DNA of 64,000 nucleotides from Aculops lycopersici. Taxonomy: Eukaryota; Arthropoda; Arachnida; Trombidiformes; Eriophyidae. Made by a program: the position numbers and the translations under genes. Under the pieces are notes generated by a model. It did no database searches. It was not told the DNA's origin and worked only from the letters and a program-made list of their open reading frames with translations. Location: contig WNKI01000001.1 of NCBI GenBank assembly GCA_015350385.1, positions 8,728,130 through 8,792,129 of the forward strand, written 5' to 3'. Below, piece by piece: positions 1 to 10,466 of this stretch. Numbering within the stretch: position 1 is the stretch's first letter; each line of letters starts with the position of its first letter.

Positions 1-3000
1 CAGCCACAGCACCAGGTGGTTGGCGCGAGCGACGAGAGCAACAACCAAGAGGCTGGTCATCGGCGAGCAGCGAGTAGGGTGATGTCGGTGCAACAGGTTG
101 CTGGCCAACCAAGCGAGCAGCAGAATATCAGACCAAAGAACCGTGAGGACAGCGATTCAATTGTCCAGATCAAGGGTCAAGCTCAAGAAAATAATAACAC
201 TAATTGTAATAGTAATAAAAACAACAACAACCACAACATTATGGTAGCAGCGAGGATGCCAACAAACGAAGGTGCAAAGTTCCAGTTCGTAACCAAAGTG
301 CCGGCATTCGAGAGGCCGCAGAGCGAAGTGTCCTCAGTTATCATCGACGACAATCAGCATAATAATCATAAGCATCATCAAGTTAGAGACGAAGAGCAAA
401 TTAACGGCCATATAAGTGAACAGAATCAACAAGTGGCACTCGATGCCCAAAAGCCAATAGTGCCGACAAAACCCTCGGTGCTCAAGTCAACGCAATCGAT
501 GTTTACGCAACAGCCGCCACCTTCGCCACTGTTATATGGCAACGGAATCAATGGTACTGATGACCACGAAGAGAGCAACCGCGACTTGGTTCCCTACGCA
601 ACTAACCTCAACAATTGCTCGCCCGACTTTGTGGTCACCTGGCGCAGTCTCAAGTTTGTCATTGAGCCTAAGTGGCACGAGAAACTGTCGACTCTGGGCC
701 CGGTGAGTGCGCTAGCCAGCCACTTCGCTACAACGCCGACAACCAACGTGGATGCAAACGACGAGCAACAGGCGGTTGCTGCGCAGCAGCATCAAGATGG
801 AAGTAACACGCGCGTTGTTCTCGACCGATTAGACGGCTCCTTTAGATCGGGTGAGCTAACGGCTATTTTGGGACCCAGTGGTAAGTAGTGTTTCGTTTGT
901 TATTGTTAGTTGTCGGCTAAGAATGATTTCTTTCCAATTTCATTGGCTGCAATTTGTTCTGTTGCTAGGCTTTTCTCTCAAATGACAGACAGCGGATTAT
1001 AGAAACAGAATCAGCATTTTTGTGATAGTTGTTATACTTTGTGAGCGCCATGAAATTGCTAACTACCTGTTGCGTCTAATGTCCACCAAGTAAGCGATGG
1101 ACAAACTTGCTCTTGACCACCACCACTTAAAACGAAACAGAATAGAACGAGCTCGAAGCGGCCAAAGTTTTCTATTTCCATCCATCGTCACTCCTACCGT
1201 CCAACTACCTGATTTCTTAGACACCGGCCAGTATTGGTCAGCGGTTGTGTCCTAGACTGGCCATCAATGGCCGGCTTAAATCAAGTAACAAGTGAGCAAA
1301 ATCAATGCCCAGCGTAGTTCCCTCTTTATTCAAAATTGTTTTGTTAAAATTCTCACTCACTCTCTCAGCCCCAACAGACAACCAACCAACCACTTGTCTG
1401 TTTGGCTATTCCTTTCTCTTAAAGCTTGCAACAAGCAGCAAGTGTCTAAAATTGTTGTTTGCCATTATTATCGACGGTAGTGGTGGTGGCTATTTTTTCA
1501 TTCGCTCATTGGTTCAATCAAACAGCTCGCTCTGTCGCGCGCGTGCACTCGCTCCTTCTGACTAAACCAACTTGCCAAGCTTGTAGCTATTGCTCTTATC
1601 TTGCCGGCCAAGCAACCAACCAGTAAACCAGCTAACAATGTCAGCTGCTAGCGACCACTTGTGCGAGCAAGCGATTGAGCGACTGATGGAAAAGAATGGC
1701 GTCAGCAGCAACCGACTGCAGGCAGCCCAGCTGACAGGCTGTCAAGGAGATTACTTCTCCTTGTGTGTCTCTTCTCTGCTCGCTGTTTGTGTGTCTTGGC
1801 ACCCAACCACTACAACCACCAGCAAATGGCCAACTAGCTTACCAACTAAATAAGTGGCGAGAATACGACGGATCGCGATGATGATTCGCGCTGGTGTCAA
1901 AGGTCAGACGCAAAGAGATTGCCACCGCTAAGCTCCTTTAACCCTAACGCAAGAGGAGCGAGGAAGGAAGAAAAAAGAGCAGGACTCACGTCCTTTGTCT
2001 ATGATTATCAATCTCTCTGTCTCCCTCTCTCTCTCTCTTTCTCTCCTTAAACTATGATTCGATATCCTACAAAGCGAACAATTAACTGACCTAAACCCAA
2101 CAATAATTCCTAACAACAATATGATCTTAACATGAACTCAATTAATCAACGGATCTACAGGCGCCGGCAAGACAACATTGCTCGACTGCTTGACTGGCCA
2201 TCGTAAACATGGACTCAGTGGCTCAATCAAAATCTCGACTCCCCCTTCGTTGTTGATGGCCTCAACCGCCAGCAACAGCAACAAAAACAACAACAACAAC
2301 AACAACAACTCATCCTACAATGAGTCATCCCTAACAACCACAACAACCACAATGAGGAATAAAACAACGACCTTGCCAACTTTCAATCACCACCATCACC
2401 AAATGGCGATTTCCACCCAATCCCCGGCATCGGCGTCGCTTACGTCACAGTCCCCCATAACATCCGGTCGTAGTAATAATCTAAAGGTTTCCATTATTCC
2501 ACAAAATGACCACTTGATTGGTCACCTGACGGTATATGAGACGCTTAGTTATGCTAGTAAGATGAAGAATTGTTTTGAATCACAACAATTTGATCATAAG
2601 CTCAATATAAAGCGCGTTGCTCAACAACTTGGACTAATGACCTGTCTATCGACTAGAATCAATAAGCTCAGTGGCGGTCAGTATAAGAGAGTTTCCATTG
2701 CCCAGGAGCTTCTATCTAGTCCTGACATTTTGATCTTGGACGAGCCAACTTCCGGCCTCGACGCAATGACCTGCTACCAAACGGTTCAAGTGTTGCGTAA
2801 GCTAACCGACGAGCGCCAAGCGAGTGGAATGAAACAAATTGCGGTTATCCTAACCATTCACCAGCCAAATAGTGATGTCTTTCAACAATTCAATCATGTC
2901 TACGTTGTGGCTCAGGGTGGTAAGTGCATCTACGAGGGTCCACCAGCTAGCATTGAGTCGGTGATTAATCGGGTTGGCATTCGATTGCCAAATAGCCATT

Positions 3001-4871
3001 ACAATCCGGCCACGATGATTGTTGAGATTGCCGCAGGTAAATTTGGCCAGGGGGCCATACAAAAGTTAAATGGAATTCAGAAGAAGCAATATAACGATTA
3101 CCTTGTGATGGACGAGCAAAATTCCACAGGCGACTCGGCGGTTGATTTTCCCTCGTCGTCGTCGTCTTATTCGTCGTCCTCAAACGAAGACGATGATACT
3201 AATAGGACGAGAAAGGCATCGAGAAAATCATCGCGCCACTTGGCGACCGTAGACGACTCAGGTGGCGGCGGCGGAGGAGGTGGTGGTGGCCTAATCAACA
3301 AGGGCTTCATTACGGACACAGATATGGACAGCAACAACAACAACAACGATGCAAATAACAACACCTATTGCAACAATAATGGTGATATCGTTGTGTCTAT
3401 CATTAATCGTCATTCAACGACAAAGAATTACGGCGATGATGACGATGGAGACTCAATTGGAAAAATTAAGATTGCAAATAGCAATGGGCATAATGGCAAC
3501 AGTCGGCGGAAGCGGCGAAGGGTGAGGAAGCGAACGGGCGATTCAAATGGCGGAGTTGTGGTGCCAATTACAACGGGTGCCGCCGACAGGTTGTCTAATC
3601 ATGGAAACTTGCAAATGCAAGCCAAAACAAACGAAGACAATAATCCAGGTGACAACAATGCCAAGCAGGAGAAGCGAGTTAAGCTCAATAGTTTGAAGGC
3701 AGACCAAAAGTTTCCCTTCTGGCGTCACACTTACCTGCACTTTCATCGTTCTTGGCTCTCGATTGTTCGCGATCCAATGTTATGCAGCATGCAGTTAGCT
3801 TTGCACATTCTTGTTCCTCTTATGGTTAGCCTGGTTTACGGTACGAATGTTGGCAAACCCAATGCTTGTCCGAGAGCTGGACCTGTTGATATCATGGCCT
3901 ATGCGTTGGAGCCAACGGATGCAGCGCTCCAGTTGCAAGAGGATCTCAGGACTACGCTTGAGAATATTGGCTATATCTTCTTCAAACTCTATGGCATTAT
4001 ATTTGCCGCAATGACTGTAACGGTGCTCACCTTTCCCTTGGACATGCACGTGTTAGTTAAGGAATTTAGAAATGGTTGGTACGGATTGTCGTCCTATTTC
4101 CTTGGTAGAACCCTAGCGGATATTCCCTTTCAACTAACACTTCCGCTACTAGCCATGTCGCTATCGTATTACGCAACTGGTCAGCCATACTCCTACATGC
4201 AGTGGCGCTTCCTCTCGATCACGGGAATTCTAATCTTGAGCTCACTTATTGCTCAATCTCAAGGGCTTCTATTTGGCGCCATCCTGATGGACAAGATGAA
4301 GGCCGCCGTGTTTGTGGCGCCGGCCGCCACCACGCCCATTATTCTGTTTGCCGGCTTCCTAGTTAGAACTCAATCAATTCCACGCTACCTCCGCCCATTG
4401 TCAAATCTATCCTACTTACGTTACGCAATTGAGGCCTGTCTTATATCGCGCTATGGATTTAATCAGTGCGAATGTGACCCAGCAGTATTCAACCAAACGG
4501 TACCCGAGTTGCCGCCAATCGCCAGGTCAATGCTTGACTATTGGCTAAGCAGCTTCAAGGTACCAGGTAACGACACCATGACCATCGGAGGTCACGAGGG
4601 TAATTCAACCTCGATTGAAACCACAACTCTGGCTGCAATGGCCGAGAGTAGTCCAGATCTATTTACAAAACTAATCGACTCACTGGCACGAGCAAACTCA
4701 TTTGGTAGAAACATAACCTCATGCGAACAGGTGGTTCCTTATCCAATGATCGACTATGATCTCAAGGATTCGCAATTAGTTAGCTGCTTCGCTATACTAA
4801 TCTTTATGCTCGTTTTCACACGCCTACTAACTTTCTTTATTGTTTGTTTCAAGGTTAAGCGAAAGGTTTGA
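1..4871 (+). CDS. ABCG half-transporter, 5' partial, two exons in window (1-880, 2161-4871)
   Basis: ATP-binding cassette subfamily G half-transporter, ABCG1/4-like, expected to export lipids or related compounds across a membrane as a dimer. The frame is open from base 1 with no obligatory start; an in-frame ATG lies near base 82, so the true N-terminus may be outside. Exon 1 ends at 880 (donor GTAAGT) and exon 2 starts at 2161 after CTACAG, a phase-1 intron that splits a glycine codon of the Walker A motif GPSGAGKT. Exon 2 has the ABC signature LSGGQ, Walker B ILILDEPTSGLD near 2735-2765, then about six hydrophobic segments from 3780 to 4860. Two insertions are unusual: about 75 Asn/Thr/His-rich residues inside the nucleotide-binding domain (2250-2490), and about 200 low-complexity residues between the ATPase and membrane domains (3100-3690). 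Family is certain; the exact subfamily member is not. Confidence 0.9.
881..2160 (+). other. Intron of the ABCG gene with a CT-rich tract
   Basis: This 1280-bp intron is bounded by GTAAGT and CTACAG, and splicing restores the Walker A loop exactly. It holds a CT-rich tract at about 2011-2048. Short open frames inside it have no recognisable domains and are not called. It is by far the longest coding intron seen in the window. Confidence 0.9.
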
Positions 4872-5294
4872 GGTTTATTGTTTATGTAATTGTTGGTTTG
4901 GATGAGGTGGGGTTGTGATTCCCGTGATGTGATGCAATGCGGTTCAGTGATCACCATGAGCGACCGGGATTAAGCAGACATTATTCCCAACAACAATGAA
5001 GCGGATGATCAAGGTATTGACAGTAATTTTTGGGTTAGTTACACAAGCACCAGAAGCCAAGCCGATGCCAAATATTTAAAGAATACAAATATCATTAGGA
5101 CATTACAGCATCAGTATGGTGGTAATCTTGAGGTTCACTGTATGAGTGTTGTTTGTGGAAATTAGGAGAATATCATGAAGATAGATGAAGCTCCTAGGAT
5201 GTATAAAGTGAGCGCATCATCTTCATCACCATGATCGCGTACATGTACATATACATGATATTATATTGATAGATATAGATTCAAGTAATAAAAC
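4872..5294. other. Convergent intergenic spacer, ABCG / MPND 3' ends
   Basis: 423 bp between two stop codons on opposite strands. It carries an AATAAA for the plus-strand gene at 5287-5292, right at the end of the MPND frame, so the two transcripts probably overlap at their 3' ends. No gene seen. Confidence 0.6.
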
Positions 5295-7109
5295 CTAAAC
5301 CTTCTTTGCTAGCTCAGGCAAATCCTCCGGCGAGATGACAAGATTGCGTAAGAACTGCCAAAAGTGCTCAATGGCCGCCTCCCAAATAGATTGCTCGTCT
5401 GGATACTCGCTCTCCTGTAAGTCTTTGGGTAATTTTGGTTTTATACTACCACTTAATTTATCCAAATTTGTTATCTTGTCGTTGTGTTCATAGGTCGCTC
5501 TAAAATCGACCATCTCAGGGATATTGGTTGCTGTATAATAATTAGCTAATAAACGCATTTCCAATAATAAGTCTTGCGTTAAAAAGAGATCTCTTGTTAC
5601 TGAATAGTACATTTGCATTGGGCGCCCATAATGATTAGACAGCTGCTCAGGTGGTGGCATGATCCAATAGATTTGGAACGATGGGCTCAGGTCGTCATCC
5701 GTTCGAATGTCATGAGGAGAACAGATTAATCCAACGCAAGGTGTATAACCGGTAGGAGATTCTTTCATATTCACCTGATATTCCATCTGATTTTGAATGT
5801 CTTTGATTGTTGGGTGATTTGAGTATTTCCCTTGGTGACTGTGGTACCAGCCAACTAGAATCAAATTCCTCTTCTCTATATCAGACCTAATCTCTTCCTC
5901 GACCTGGGCCGCTGTCTCGGCACAATCCAAACGTGTTCGGCAGGGAAATGCCTGGGTGATTGTCAGAACGTGTGAGCCACTATCCCAAGAGCCGGCAAGG
6001 TAGCCAGCAACTTCGTTGTTCAATAGATGACTGTGAAAGTCAACAAGTAATAATGCATTTGTTGATACTGTTACATTAAAGGGTTGAATCCTATCGACGG
6101 CACTAAATGGTATGCACTTGACCATTGTATTTACATCGTGAGTATTATGAGGCCCTCTTGTACCAAGATCCTCATAATTGATAACCTTGTTTACACTGTT
6201 GGGCACATCAGATAAATCCAATGATTTCGCGACCAAACGCTTACAATCTATATCCATATTGTTGCTTATTAAAATTGACTTTATCAATTTTTTGTTCTTT
6301 AGTGGGTTCTCAATGGGTGGAAGGTAGTTTGTGATTGGATTGTGTATCATCAGGTTGTTGCTGTTATTGTTTTGTTGTTGTAGATGATGTTGCTGTTGGA
6401 GATGGTTGTGGTTGTTTGCGTTATTGTTTGTACTCATATTACCGCCTCCGGCACCGCTGCTCATCTTATTATTCTTCTGGGCGCGATACCATTTCAATTT
6501 GTAAGAGTCTAAACGTTTGCCTTTAAATCTAATTGACGACCATGCGTTCAATGGTTTGCTCTCGGGATTTAGCATCTTGCAACAGTGGTTTGCCCAAGCG
6601 ACTGGAGTAGCATAGATATGTGGACAGTCATCTGGGCCGCGCATCATGATAGTTCCATCGCGCCTCAGATCACCATAGAATTTTTTGCCATCAAATTCTA
6701 GTGTCAGCACTTTTTCGCCTGTTTGCAAAATCCCATCTTGCAGAAGGGTTTTCATGCTACATGTTTGCCCAAAGGCCGGCTTTCTGCCAATATGCGAAGC
6801 ACTCCTACTGCCATGAAATGTTGGCTCGGTGGCTGATGAATTTGCGTTACTAGCATTAGCTAGCCCGCTTCCTAATGAAACATTTGATACATTTCCTATC
6901 GCTGAGGCCGCCGAAGTATTAAAACTTTGCTGCTGTTGCAAATCCATCGACGACGACGACATCGACATAGATTCTCCCTTTGCATTATTGAGTGATTCAT
7001 TATTATCGGTCACATCCTTGTCTTGGTTTGTGTCAAAGTGGCCGGTTAGATTGTTTTGCTCGGACAATCCGCTGTCATTTTCGCTCTCCATTTTAAGTTG
7101 CTCTGTCAT
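5295..7109 (-). CDS. MPND: MPND-like protein: RAMA domain plus JAMM/MPN domain
   Basis: 604 residues, related to MPN domain-containing protein (MPND), a JAMM-fold protein whose RAMA domain is reported to recognise methylated DNA. A low-complexity Asn/Ser N-terminus is followed by a RAMA-like domain (about residues 117-210, key pattern TLLQDGIL...LTLEFDGKKF), an Asn/His/Gln-rich linker, and an MPN domain (about 330-540). Candidate metal ligands are E366, H423, H425 and D437. The usual JAMM serine is threonine (T434) and the HxH-to-T/D spacing is one residue longer than the common form. The PPPEQ and LLLEM blocks match MPND better than deubiquitinases such as BRCC36. The ATG at 7107-7109 is the first Met. 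The first ~85 codons, without the start, are duplicated at 12023-12255. Head-to-head with a GBE1 fragment. Confidence 0.85.
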   Translation of the reverse strand: MTEQLKMESENDSGLSEQNNLTGHFDTNQDKDVTDNNESLNNAKGESMSMSSSSMDLQQQQSFNTSAASAIGNVSNVSLGSGLANASNANSSATEPTFHGSRSASHIGRKPAFGQTCSMKTLLQDGILQTGEKVLTLEFDGKKFYGDLRRDGTIMMRGPDDCPHIYATPVAWANHCCKMLNPESKPLNAWSSIRFKGKRLDSYKLKWYRAQKNNKMSSGAGGGNMSTNNNANNHNHLQQQHHLQQQNNNSNNLMIHNPITNYLPPIENPLKNKKLIKSILISNNMDIDCKRLVAKSLDLSDVPNSVNKVINYEDLGTRGPHNTHDVNTMVKCIPFSAVDRIQPFNVTVSTNALLLVDFHSHLLNNEVAGYLAGSWDSGSHVLTITQAFPCRTRLDCAETAAQVEEEIRSDIEKRNLILVGWYHSHQGKYSNHPTIKDIQNQMEYQVNMKESPTGYTPCVGLICSPHDIRTDDDLSPSFQIYWIMPPPEQLSNHYGRPMQMYYSVTRDLFLTQDLLLEMRLLANYYTATNIPEMVDFRATYEHNDKITNLDKLSGSIKPKLPKDLQESEYPDEQSIWEAAIEHFWQFLRNLVISPEDLPELAKKV

Positions 7110-7855
7110 ACTTCTTTTGCTTCTTCCTATCCTGCCCCTTCTCTTCTTCTTCTTCCTATTCTTATTCTAAAGTAGTAGTTTTCAATATTTGCTATCGAAT
7201 AGCTGATCAGAGTTTGGCTCCTAAAGTTTGCTAAATAATTCGCGCTTGCCACTCGAAGTAGTTGCATACAAGATAGAATATATGGATCAATTAGCTAATA
7301 TTGTGTTAGCTCGCGTTGTAAGTAAGTAATCTAATATAATTATAATGTAACGACAACTTGCTTGCCGATAATAATTTATCATTGCCACACGTCGTCAACC
7401 TCGCCGCCGTAGTGGTGGTGGCAGTGGTGGTTGTGGTATGAATATAATAATAATATAATTGGAAGAAGAGCGTGCATTGCATTGGAGGTTTCTCGACGGT
7501 CGGAGTCTAAGGCCATGTCCGTCCGTTCGCCGTACCGTGTAAAAAAATAGCCTTTCTCGCTTTAGGCGCCCCTAGCGGCATTTTTGGTACTAAATCAGCG
7601 GCTTAGGGTAGCTGTGGCGGCGGTCGCAGGCTATTGACACCCGAATGAGTAACAGGCCGAGTGGCGACTCCCAAACTACAATAGGAATAATATCCAGTAT
7701 TAAATTTACATTCCTCTGATAATAAGGATAGTAATAGCAATAGTAATAGCAATAGTAATAGCAATAGTGATAGCAAAAGTGATAGCAAAAGTGATAGCAA
7801 TAGTGATAGCAATAATAACAACAATCAGAACCAGGACCAGGACCAGGACCAAAAC
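7110..7855. promoter_or_regulatory. Bidirectional promoter region, MPND (-) / GBE1 fragment (+)
   Basis: The spacer between the MPND start and the GBE1-type ATG should contain both promoters and both 5' leaders. It includes a GTGG-rich stretch (about 7408-7438) and, just before the ATG, an imprecise AGTAATAGCAAT-type repeat (7728-7815) ending in CAGGACCAGGACCAGGACC. No TATA box is convincing. That it is bidirectional is inferred from the head-to-head arrangement. Confidence 0.55.
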
Positions 7856-8071
7856 ATGGAACCACCCAAGTTACAGGAATTACTTGATCGCGATGGATAC
7901 CTCAACATGCATAAGGGTGAGATTATTAGAAGATATGTAGGTTTCAAGAATTTATTGAACAAAATTGAGGCCGAGGATTTGGACAAGTTTGTCCACTCGT
8001 ACAAATTCATGGGTTTGCACCTGAATGCTGACAACAGCATTTCCGGTCTCGAATGGGCACCCGGCGCAGAT
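7856..8071 (+). pseudogene. GBE1 5' fragment (first 72 codons only)
   Basis: The 216 bases are identical by eye to the first 216 of the complete GBE1 gene at 12721-12936. Identity stops abruptly after GCAGAT; the frame then runs 14 unrelated codons to a stop at 8114-8116. It keeps the ATG and almost the whole GBE1 leader, so it may still be transcribed, but the product would lack the catalytic barrel. It is a by-product of the flanking duplication. I see no independent function. Confidence 0.9.
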
Positions 8072-8239
8072 TCCCATATCATTACTCGTGGGATACCCTT
8101 GCAAAGTAGATATTGACTTTTCCTGCTAGGGCACCACTTTCATGACAACTATTCTTGCATTCTCAATCTCATCACAAAGGTCCGTACCAAAATGGTGACA
8201 AAAACGTCGAGGCCAACCAATGGAAAGCGAAAAAGAACC

Positions 8240-8959
8240 TTAGACTACGAAGTCGAAACTAGATGAAGTAAGGCTCTCCATCGATAGAAGATCATTCTTT
8301 TCCTCGACTAGGATCACTTTGAAATAGTGTGTCGGTACGCTCACATGATTATCACCTAGAACCCTGTAAGTGACGTACAAGTTTCCGTCACGAGCTTTCA
8401 TGGGAAGATAGAGAGGCCCGCTAACAACATAGAGATTCTTGGATCGGTTGGCTCTAAATCTGACATACCTCTCGAGTCTTTCCCAAGCACCCTGATTCAA
8501 GCGCGGGTGTTGGGGAGATATGTTTGAAAGAGTAGATGTCTGATCCAAATCATCCTGTTGACGTTTGTGGCTTCCAGCAGCTTCCATGTGTCCACGATCA
8601 CAGCCAGACTTTCTGAAGTCGGACAATTTGGCTCTGAAGTACTCATGGATGGCTTTGTCTTCGTGGAAGTTCGATTCCTTTCTGTCGGCATTCCTGGCCT
8701 CAAGCTTATCTGGAGTGAGATGCTCGATGACCCAAGTTGGTGATCTTAATCTGCGATCATATGATAGGATGAAATCATTGAAAACTCTCAAATTGTCGGT
8801 GCTTGGCAGACCAAATTTTGCAGAATGTTTCATGTTCTGGGCAGACGTATCTGCATCGATGGGCGGGATCTTGACAGCGCTTGTTGATACATCATTGTCG
8901 TAAGTAGGCTTGAGCCGATCGATGTGGCAGCTGAGACTGACTTGAGAAAATCTGGCCAT
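8240..8959 (-). CDS. ENDOG: Endonuclease G-like DNA/RNA non-specific nuclease, C-terminally truncated
   Basis: 239 residues from the first in-frame ATG (8957-8959); the frame stays open upstream to about 9070 without another ATG, encoding a basic stretch that could be a presequence if joined to an upstream exon. ENDOG relatives are mitochondrial beta-beta-alpha-metal nucleases. The DRGH motif with catalytic His is present (CDRGHMEAAG), as are LSNISPQ and the Asn-containing LNQGAWERLE metal-site segment. Similarity to ENDOG continues through VPTHYFKVILVEE and then stops; the last ~40 family residues (including the usual VMPN stretch) are missing and replaced by about 15 unrelated codons. The frame ends about 170 bp from the insertion breakpoint at 8072, so the end may have been lost in the rearrangement. 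Activity is doubtful. Confidence 0.7.
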   Translation of the reverse strand: MARFSQVSLSCHIDRLKPTYDNDVSTSAVKIPPIDADTSAQNMKHSAKFGLPSTDNLRVFNDFILSYDRRLRSPTWVIEHLTPDKLEARNADRKESNFHEDKAIHEYFRAKLSDFRKSGCDRGHMEAAGSHKRQQDDLDQTSTLSNISPQHPRLNQGAWERLERYVRFRANRSKNLYVVSGPLYLPMKARDGNLYVTYRVLGDNHVSVPTHYFKVILVEEKNDLLSMESLTSSSFDFVV

Positions 8960-8964
8960 TCTGT

Positions 8965-9012
8965 GGCTGGGGGTAGTCTTTCGTAGGCTACTACGAAAGA
9001 CTACCCCTAGCC
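8965..9012. repeat. Near-perfect 22-bp-arm hairpin upstream of the ENDOG-like ATG
   Basis: Arms 8965-8986 and 8991-9012 are reverse complements over 22 positions, with one G-T type mismatch at position 5, around a 4-base loop (GCTA). The inner 17 pairs are perfect. The structure ends 5 bases upstream of the first ATG of the ENDOG-like frame, and codes in the open frame upstream of it. In RNA it would form a very stable stem-loop in the leader or in the presequence region. Confidence 0.9.
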
Positions 9013-9169
9013 GACTAATGATCCTGCTAGAGCAGCCGTACAAAATTTCACAAAATTTGTTGCCATTCTAAAGCGCCTGTGTATCTTGATAGCAAATAAT
9101 CTATTCTAGTCTGATTGCGGAATAACCAGATGAGAGTCCTGTTGTGTCTTTATCGTGGATACTGCAACA

Positions 9170-9715
9170 ATGAGTCTTTCAGAGGAAGTTAGGATCAGCA
9201 ACACTGACAAGACCCCCACAACAATAGAAACCGACTCTAAGACTGAACAGGCCAGACTGGCTCTGGATAGATTGAGTGAGAGTGCGGCGGCCCAAGCGGA
9301 TAACAAGAATCTCTTTGAGAGGGTGGCCGAAGATTTGAAGAAAGTCTCGATTCGTACGAGTGGTGGTGAGTCAAGTAGTAGCGGTGATACCAGTGGAAGA
9401 AGTGCCATATCTCTCATATCAGATATGGGAAGCTCGCTCGGCTCCTGGGGCTGGGGTGGTGCCAGCCAGTTGCTCGCCTCGGCCACTCAGGTGACCTCAC
9501 AGGTGACTTCAGTCTTGGAGTCCGCTTTGTTACCCAGTCAAGAGCAAGTGGAGGCCTTTCAAGCGGAACTGGAAGCTCGCAAACGGGCAGCGGCTAAGAA
9601 GTCAGATGGTCAGGCAAAAGAGACTAAACTCAATCACATGTCGACTTCTATGAATTTATTCATCGACTTATTAAATGCCATCCGATTGTGCAAACTCTCA
9701 CAAGTTTCCTTTTAA
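9170..9715 (+). CDS. FAM114-like protein fragment
   Basis: 181 residues from the first ATG; divergent from the ENDOG-like frame. An acidic, Ser/Thr-rich N-terminus leads to a SLGSWGWGG...ASATQVTSQVTSVLES block (about residues 85-125), which resembles the Trp/Gly motif and following helix of FAM114/NOXP20 proteins, associated with Golgi membranes. After KETKLNH the sequence loses family character and stops 25 codons later, while family members are several hundred residues long. No downstream exon carrying the conserved C-terminal region is visible before 10466. It is either a truncated copy or an unrelated short protein; homology rests on one short block. Confidence 0.4.
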   Translation: MSLSEEVRISNTDKTPTTIETDSKTEQARLALDRLSESAAAQADNKNLFERVAEDLKKVSIRTSGGESSSSGDTSGRSAISLISDMGSSLGSWGWGGASQLLASATQVTSQVTSVLESALLPSQEQVEAFQAELEARKRAAAKKSDGQAKETKLNHMSTSMNLFIDLLNAIRLCKLSQVSF

Positions 9716-10466
9716 TCGGTGCTGTTGTTGTTGCCCGATCACTAGTCTACGATAAACACTCTTACCTTCAATATCGCCGGTCAGTTTGAGACGCGCTTTC
9801 AACACGAAAGGTGGTAACTGCAACAGGTAGCCTGCTGCTCGACGGTCAAGATTCAGCTTAAAAGCCACATATTATTGTTGTTACATTATTGTTGTACTAC
9901 CTCCCATCTCGTGTTCATTTTTTCTTCCCTCTCCCGTCAGATCGCATCTCGTTTCCATTCATCTTCATCCTTTCCTTTTCTTCGATAATTTCAGTGGTGG
10001 TAGTAGCTTTGTGAGAGTAGTAGCCTCCAACTGACTTGTTAGCTGAATGCTAGCATAAACTCCTTCGACTCAACCCGTTCGCGAGGAATCCAAATGTTAC
10101 ATTAGAGATCGCCGGTGAGCACGAGTACGAGCGAAAGTCGTCTAGAGAAATTTGACCCTTTTTCAGGCAGTTTGATTAATTTATTGATTGACGATTAAAA
10201 GATTCAGATCTAACTTTTGGGGCGGATGTAAAAATTGGTCCGGGTATCGATATAATCTCAGTGATGGCAACCAACGTCGACTTATGTTATCATACATCTA
10301 TCTTCACTAGCGAAACTCCGAATGCATCTCTCCACTTGTCGCCTCCGTGGGTCTTAATATATTTCAAACTGTCGATTAGCCATTCGTGACCAAAGTGAGG
10401 AGAATAAGTTCGGAGGATTGTAATTTTTGCAACTCTATCCTTGATCATAGCCATTAATTTGGGTAC
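9716..10466. other. Spacer inside the inserted block, no gene seen
   Basis: 751 bp between convergent FAM114-like and PIGZ units. Pyrimidine-rich parts occur around 9920-9975. No coding exon continuing the FAM114-like frame could be recognised. Confidence 0.5.

Larger units (their letters stand above)
6849..8071. repeat. Direct duplication copy A (MPND 5' part, promoter, GBE1 5' part)
   Basis: 1223 bp matching 12023-12936 in the same orientation. Aligned by eye, about 903 shared bases show about five substitutions, so the copies are over 99 % identical. Copy A has a 320-bp stretch (7081-7400) absent from copy B, bounded by TCGC at both ends, and lacks an 11-bp GCGTGCTACCC-containing segment that copy B has in the GBE1 leader. 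The right edge is exact: identity stops after GCAGAT at 8071. The left edge is inside the MPND coding sequence at ACTAGCATTAG. The two copies bracket 8072-12022. Confidence 0.95.

Noticed and set aside
3140..3370. Minus-strand frame with poly-Pro inside the ABCG gene
   Set aside because: Shadow of the poly-Gly/Ser/Asp linker of ABCG on the other strand.
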